In this document: one piece after another, positions 59,864 through 64,000 of the stretch
How positions within the stretch are numbered: the stretch's first letter is position 1
Layout of the letters: every line of letters begins with the position of its first letter
Source of the DNA: Lentibacillus cibarius
GTDB taxonomy: Bacteria > Bacillota > Bacilli > Bacillales > Amphibacillaceae
NCBI RefSeq assembly: GCF_005887555.1
Contig: NZ_VCIA01000001.1
Location: 2,728,001 to 2,792,000, forward strand
Reading direction: 5' to 3'
Length of the DNA: 64,000 nt
Made by a program: the position numbers and the translations under genes
Notes under the pieces: model-generated
Told to the model about the DNA's origin: nothing
Seen by the model: only the letters and a program-made list of their open reading frames with translations
Database searches by the model: none

Positions 59864-61234
59864 ATGAGTGAACAGGTAATCAATTACCTATCCGAAAATC
59901 GTGAACAGTTGCTGCAAAAATTGTATGATTTTTTATCTATACCGAGTGTCAGCACCGATAGTGTACATAAAGAAGATATTAAACAGGCAGCAGCCTTTCT
60001 GGAAAAGTATTTAAATGACATCGGATTTGAACATGTGCAGCAACAGGATACCGGCGGGCATCCGCTTGTGTATGCTGAATATAATCAGGCTGGAGCGGAT
60101 GCACCGACTGTGTTATTTTACGGTCATTATGATGTGCAACCTGTTGACCCGATTGATCAATGGAAAAGTGATCCTTTCACACCAGAAGTGCGGAATGGCC
60201 GGCTGTATGCTCGCGGGTCAAGTGATGATAAAGGACAGGTTTTTATGCACCTTGCCGTTTTTGAGGCATATATGAAAACGGAAGGAAAATTACCGCTAAA
60301 TGTTAAAGTATGTATCGAAGGTGAAGAGGAAATCGGCAGTGAACATCTATATGAGATGCTCCATGACAAAAAGGAACAGTTCGGTGCTGATTTTGCCGTC
60401 ATCTCGGATTCAGGAATGGTTGCCCAGAATCAACCGACGATTTTGTACGGATTGAAAGGGTTTACCGGGATCGAAATTAATGTAACCGGACCTGACCACG
60501 ACTTGCATTCCGGTATGTACGGTGGGGCTGTCCGTAATCCGGCGATGGCTTTAACATACATACTTGCTTCGATGAAAAGTGAGGAAGAAGTTATTACGGT
60601 GGAAGGTTTTTATGATGACGTCGAGCCGCTCTCTGAACATGAACGGGAACTGATTGCGAAAGTGGAAGGAGAAGACTACCGCGAATTGACTGGTGCTTTA
60701 GAGACGGTAAGCGAAAAAGGCTACACCGCTAAAGAACATACGATGGCACGGCCGACGTTTGAAATTAACGGTATATTCGGTGGCTATCAGGGTGAAGGCA
60801 CGAAAACAATTATTCCTTCGCAGGCCGGTGCTAAAATCACATGCCGACTTGTCCCTGGTCAGGACCCGGAACATATCCAATCGTTACTGGAGAAGCATGT
60901 TCACGAGGTAGCGCCATCTGGTGTTACGGTCGATGTGAAAAAAGAAAAGTTGTCGGCCAAGGCATATAAGGTTGATCCGGATCATCCATTAATAAGAAAG
61001 GCAGCGAAAAGCTATACCGAGGCATTCGGAAAAGAGACAGTTTACGTACGGATGGGCGGGTCCATCCCTGTCGTGGAATGGATTGAAAGCATCTATAACA
61101 TTCCGATTGTATTACTTGGCTTTGGTACACCGGATGATCGTCTGCACTCACCTAATGAAAGCTTTCCACTGGATAGTTTCGATAAAGGGATGGAAACGCT
61201 AGCTCGTTATTGGGATGAAATCAATAAAAAATGA
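59864..61234 (+). CDS. M20-family dipeptidase
   Basis: 456 residues, a dinuclear zinc peptidase (CNDP/PepV-like dipeptidase). Metal ligands and catalytic residues are in FYGHYDVQPVDP (H, D), RGSSDDKGQ (D), EGEEEIGSEHL (catalytic E and ligand E) and ISDSGM (D), with the last histidine in PDDRLHSPNE. The dimerisation/lid domain runs from about 195 to 350. Cytoplasmic, degrades dipeptides. ATG 59864 follows TGGAGGA. Monocistronic. Confidence 0.9.
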   Translation: MSEQVINYLSENREQLLQKLYDFLSIPSVSTDSVHKEDIKQAAAFLEKYLNDIGFEHVQQQDTGGHPLVYAEYNQAGADAPTVLFYGHYDVQPVDPIDQWKSDPFTPEVRNGRLYARGSSDDKGQVFMHLAVFEAYMKTEGKLPLNVKVCIEGEEEIGSEHLYEMLHDKKEQFGADFAVISDSGMVAQNQPTILYGLKGFTGIEINVTGPDHDLHSGMYGGAVRNPAMALTYILASMKSEEEVITVEGFYDDVEPLSEHERELIAKVEGEDYRELTGALETVSEKGYTAKEHTMARPTFEINGIFGGYQGEGTKTIIPSQAGAKITCRLVPGQDPEHIQSLLEKHVHEVAPSGVTVDVKKEKLSAKAYKVDPDHPLIRKAAKSYTEAFGKETVYVRMGGSIPVVEWIESIYNIPIVLLGFGTPDDRLHSPNESFPLDSFDKGMETLARYWDEINKK

Positions 61235-61337
61235 GTGGTGATTAGTCCCTGTCCGACTTAAGACTGTAGATTTTGTATATGGTACAGACCGATAAAACAG
61301 ATTATATTATTGCTTAACAGAGGTGTACCTTTAAATA

Positions 61338-62114
61338 ATGAAAAAGTTGTTCGTGCTGCTGTTGCTTTCCAGTGTATTGATGGCATGTAATCACACAACG
61401 CTCTGGTCAGAAGCGAATGCCGTTCACAATACAAGTCCACGAGAAAAAAAGATGATGGACATTCCGAATATCGAAGCTGTCTCGAAGGTTGAAATGGCAT
61501 CCCTGAAAGAACTTGCTGAAAAGACACCGGTCAGCACAGAACCTATCGATGTACCGCTGATTAATCAAATGGATGCACCAAAATTATATAATGGCTGTGA
61601 AGTCACCAGCCTGGCTATGATGCTAAATTACCATGGTTTTCAAACAACTAAAAATGAATTGGCTGCAAAAATTCCTCGTGTCCCTTTAACGTATGAAAAC
61701 GGTCAGAAGGGCAATCCGAATAAAGGTTTTGTCGGGAATATGGAGGGTGGTCCAGGGCTCAGTGTTTATCATGGACCAATATACAGCCTTGCAAAGGATT
61801 ATGCCGGTGATAAAGTTATTGATCTAACTGGTGCCCCCATAGCGTTATTGTATTACTATTTATCCTATGGGCTACCTGTGTGGGTAATCAGCACGGTGGA
61901 CTTTTCTCCATCAGTGGATTTTGAGACTTGGCATACACCCGCCGGGGAAATTGATGTAACTTTTGATGTACATAGTGCCGTCGTTACCGGTTATGATGAG
62001 AATTATGTTTATGTTAATAATCCTTATGGCCAGAAAAATCAAAGAGTCAGAAAGAAAGACTTCAAAACCACGTGGGAACAAATGGGCAGCCAAGCAATCG
62101 TTATCACAGAATAG
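61338..62114 (+). CDS. C39-like cysteine peptidase lipoprotein
   Basis: 258 residues. Lipobox VLMAC, then a Peptidase_C39_2 domain: cysteine in NGCEVTSLAMMLNYHG, histidine in VHSAVVTGYDENYVYVNNP, with the trailing Asn as third member. Expected on the outer face of the membrane. Substrate unknown; relatives process or degrade cell-surface peptides. The ribosome binding site (AGAGGTG) is 12 to 13 bases from ATG 61338. Confidence 0.83.
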   Translation: MKKLFVLLLLSSVLMACNHTTLWSEANAVHNTSPREKKMMDIPNIEAVSKVEMASLKELAEKTPVSTEPIDVPLINQMDAPKLYNGCEVTSLAMMLNYHGFQTTKNELAAKIPRVPLTYENGQKGNPNKGFVGNMEGGPGLSVYHGPIYSLAKDYAGDKVIDLTGAPIALLYYYLSYGLPVWVISTVDFSPSVDFETWHTPAGEIDVTFDVHSAVVTGYDENYVYVNNPYGQKNQRVRKKDFKTTWEQMGSQAIVITE

Positions 62115-62178
62115 AATTGTTTAACAGACGAAATGAAAAGATACCATCATATTTCAATTTTAGGGGGATCAATTTTTT

Positions 62179-62937
62179 ATGCGTTATGCAGTGGTTACCG
62201 GTGTTTCAAAAGGGTTGGGTGAATCAGCTGCCAAACTTTTGTTGGAATCAGGCGTGCATGTGATCGGCATTTCTAGAAGCATTAATCATTCGTTAAATGA
62301 TTATGCTGAAGCGAATAATGTCTCGTATCAGCATTATTCTTGTGACTTGGGTGATATTGAAAAAACAGAGGAGGTGGCACAGGAAATCAGTGAGTCTGTT
62401 TTTTTTCAGGATCCCGAGACAGTATATCTGATCAATAATGCTGCTGTACTCGAACCAATCGATACATCCATGAATGTAAAACGTACTGATTTAGCGTACC
62501 ATATCGGTGTGAATGCGATAGCGCCAATGGTATTGATGAATATATTTTTACAAAAGGCTACTGAACAAGATGTGCGATTTATTGGGACAACTGTTACATC
62601 CGGTGCAGCGGAACGACCTGTATATGGCTGGAGCGCTTATTGCACATCCAAGGCAAGTGTGAATATGTATACGAAAACAGCCGCGCTTGAACAGGATGAA
62701 TTAAATACCGCAAGCAAAGTCATCGCCTTCAACCCTGGCGTGATGGATACGCAGATGCAGGAACAAATTCGCGCGAGCAGTGAGAATGAATTTAAGGAAG
62801 TTGACAATTTCAGGGAATACAAGCAAAATAATATGCTGAAAGACACGGATGTTATTGGCGGGGTACTTGTTGACATTTTAACGGATGAAACGAATATTAT
62901 TAATGGCAAAGTTTATGATGCGAAAGACTATTTTTAA
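62179..62937 (+). CDS. YueD-like short-chain dehydrogenase (benzil reductase type)
   Basis: 252 residues. NADPH loop VVTGVSKGLGESAAKLL, then INNAAVLEP, and catalytic Y-x-x-x-K in GWSAYCTSKASVN. The PGVMDTQMQ motif with the final YDAKDYF is typical of the YueD/sepiapterin-reductase-like subgroup, some of which reduce benzil to (S)-benzoin. The physiological substrate is unknown. TTAGGGGGATC precedes the ATG. Confidence 0.86.
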   Translation: MRYAVVTGVSKGLGESAAKLLLESGVHVIGISRSINHSLNDYAEANNVSYQHYSCDLGDIEKTEEVAQEISESVFFQDPETVYLINNAAVLEPIDTSMNVKRTDLAYHIGVNAIAPMVLMNIFLQKATEQDVRFIGTTVTSGAAERPVYGWSAYCTSKASVNMYTKTAALEQDELNTASKVIAFNPGVMDTQMQEQIRASSENEFKEVDNFREYKQNNMLKDTDVIGGVLVDILTDETNIINGKVYDAKDYF

Positions 62938-63177
62938 TTGCGGTTAAGCTAGGTAAAAGTCCATTTCCAACCTGTTGTGCTGTTTAATTTGCTGATTATC
63001 ATCAGTAAAACATATACAGGCGGCTATGGGCTATTACCGTAAATATGCAGGGGATGATTGATTCCTCTGCATTTTCTAGCGAATCAGCCATCGACAGGAT
63101 AGCTATATATTTGCAGATCTACGGGTGACATGTCTAGCCTCCGCAAACAAACATCAACTGCAGAAAGGAAGTCAGAA
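62938..63177. other. Intergenic, nothing recognised
   Basis: 240 bp between the SDR and map genes. No ORF, terminator or promoter that I can defend. Confidence 0.4.
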
Positions 63178-63930
63178 ATGATTACACGAAAAAGTAAGCG
63201 CGAAATTGAAAAGATGCAGGCAGCAGGAGATTTACTCGTCAAATGCCACAAAGAAATAGCCAAAATGATAAAGCCGGGGATTACAACGATGGAGCTTGAT
63301 ACGTTTACAGAGAAGTTTTTGGCAGAGCATGGTGCAACCCCTGAACAAAAAGGTTATAGCGGATATCCATATGCCATTTGTGCCTCCATTAACGATGAAA
63401 TATGTCATGGTTTTCCGCGGGAGGAAGAATTGGCTGACGGGGATATTGTAACCATCGATATGGTCGTAAACTTGAACGGCGGATTAGCTGATTCTGCGTG
63501 GACATACAAAGTAGGAACAGTTGACGATGCGGCCGAACGGCTATTAAACGTGTCCAAAACATCCCTTTACAAAGGTATTGAACAAGCACTTCCCGGCAAT
63601 CGAATTGGAGATATTGGGCATGCCATTCAGACGTATGCTGAAGGAGAAGGATTCTCGGTTGTTCGGGATTTCACTGGTCACGGAATAGGACCAACCATCC
63701 ATGAAGAACCGCACATCCCACATTTCGGTCTGCCGAATAAAGGTACACGGTTAAAAGAAGGCATGGTGATTACGATTGAACCGATGATTAATGAGGGTAG
63801 CTGGCAGAGTAAGATGGACGGTAATAACTGGACAGCGCGAACAGTTGACAAAGGCCGGTCCGCGCAATACGAGCATACCGTTGTCATTACGCAAGACGGA
63901 CCTCTCTTGACAACCGATCAGGATAAGTAA
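63178..63930 (+). CDS. map: Methionine aminopeptidase, type I
   Basis: 250 residues. Removes N-terminal methionine. Metal ligands of the pita-bread fold: D in TIDMVVNLNG, D in GLADSAWTYKVG, H in TGHGIGPTIHEEP, E in ITIEPMIN and E in YEHTVVIT. A type I enzyme without the SH3-like linker; bacilli often have this second copy (MapB). ATG 63178 follows AAAGGAAG. Confidence 0.93.
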   Translation: MITRKSKREIEKMQAAGDLLVKCHKEIAKMIKPGITTMELDTFTEKFLAEHGATPEQKGYSGYPYAICASINDEICHGFPREEELADGDIVTIDMVVNLNGGLADSAWTYKVGTVDDAAERLLNVSKTSLYKGIEQALPGNRIGDIGHAIQTYAEGEGFSVVRDFTGHGIGPTIHEEPHIPHFGLPNKGTRLKEGMVITIEPMINEGSWQSKMDGNNWTARTVDKGRSAQYEHTVVITQDGPLLTTDQDK

Positions 63931-63956
63931 TCGTATGTTCCGAAAGGGGGGGTTAT

Positions 63957-64000
63957 TTGCGCGTTGTATCGATTTGTCCGAGTAATACAGAAATCATGGC
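63957..64000 (+). CDS. Start of a cobalamin-type ABC substrate-binding protein (cut by window edge)
   Basis: TTG 63957 behind AAAGGGGGGG opens MRVVSICPSNTEIMA, the typical beginning of BtuF-like/helical-backbone metal-receptor proteins of bacilli. Only 14 codons are visible, so the call rests on a short motif. Confidence 0.55.
   Translation, partial: MRVVSICPSNTEIM

Overview
The window reads as chromosome of a low-to-mid GC, endospore-forming, moderately halophilic or halotolerant Bacillaceae of the Virgibacillus/Lentibacillus/Oceanobacillus type. This rests on recognised families, not on a database match: a CsgA-like sigma-G spore protein, a YhcN/YlaJ spore lipoprotein, SigI and SigV relatives, a B. 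subtilis-type Fnr with a C-terminal CX2CX4C cluster motif, the queG-(yhbB)-trmL gene order, a GbsR-type osmoregulator and a three-gene glycine betaine-type ABC importer.

Layout. 0-2 kb: an intact IS256-family element (261-1863) with inverted repeats and an 8-bp target duplication. 2-5 kb: a CIRCE-controlled Hsp20 gene, a DoxX-like protein and a Glu/Leu/Phe/Val-type dehydrogenase. 5-8.4 kb: a decayed island holding a type I restriction locus collapsed to the hsdM start joined to the hsdR end, a truncated phage/plasmid replication protein on the opposite strand, gbsR, and a YgjP metallopeptidase. 8.5-12 kb: UspA, a 52-bp tandem array and helD. 12-14 kb: an ISLre2 element inserted in a palindromic GGGGACAGG repeat. 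14-17 kb: an N-acetylglucosamine PTS locus with a transcription-antitermination leader. 17-22 kb: an NRDE protein and a lysozyme-stress cluster (sigV-rsiV, polysaccharide deacetylase, YkyA-like lipoprotein). 22-31.5 kb: a frameshifted MFS exporter, exonuclease, SDR, sppA-RDD pair, csgA, two 21-bp arrays, an orphan structured RNA candidate, an AI-2E-family permease, GNAT and APH-type proteins. 31.5-37.5 kb: gene remnants, a hydrolase, an S9 peptidase, D-alanine aminotransferase and fnr. 37.5-50.4 kb: a second 52-bp array, tRNA-Gly, a frameshifted ABC-class ATPase, queG, ogt, an amidase, trmL, the 2-oxoglutarate dehydrogenase operon (sucAB/odhAB), nupC and a solo murG. 50.9-64 kb: the osmoprotectant importer, carbonic anhydrase, narK, a frameshifted trypsin-like protease, sigI-rsgI remnants, luxS, an M20 dipeptidase, a C39 protease, YueD-like reductase, map and the start of a cobalamin-binding protein.

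How parts connect. fnr and narK lie 18 kb apart, but each has a TGTGA-N6-TCACA-like palindrome centred near -41.5 of a recognisable -10 box, so they look like one oxygen/nitrate regulon with fnr autoactivation. GbsR and the betaine-type importer are a plausible osmotic pair. SigV-RsiV together with a NodB deacetylase resembles known lysozyme-resistance modules.

Unusual features are mostly non-genic. An approximately 86-bp hairpin repeat occurs five times. Four intergenic tandem arrays have strict 52- or 21-bp periods, whole numbers of helical turns. There is a candidate ncRNA with its own promoter and terminator. Three otherwise intact genes each lack exactly one base, which could be recent decay or assembly error. 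I did not find a clear new multi-gene defence or metabolic system; the repeat families and the orphan RNA are the best candidates for something undescribed.
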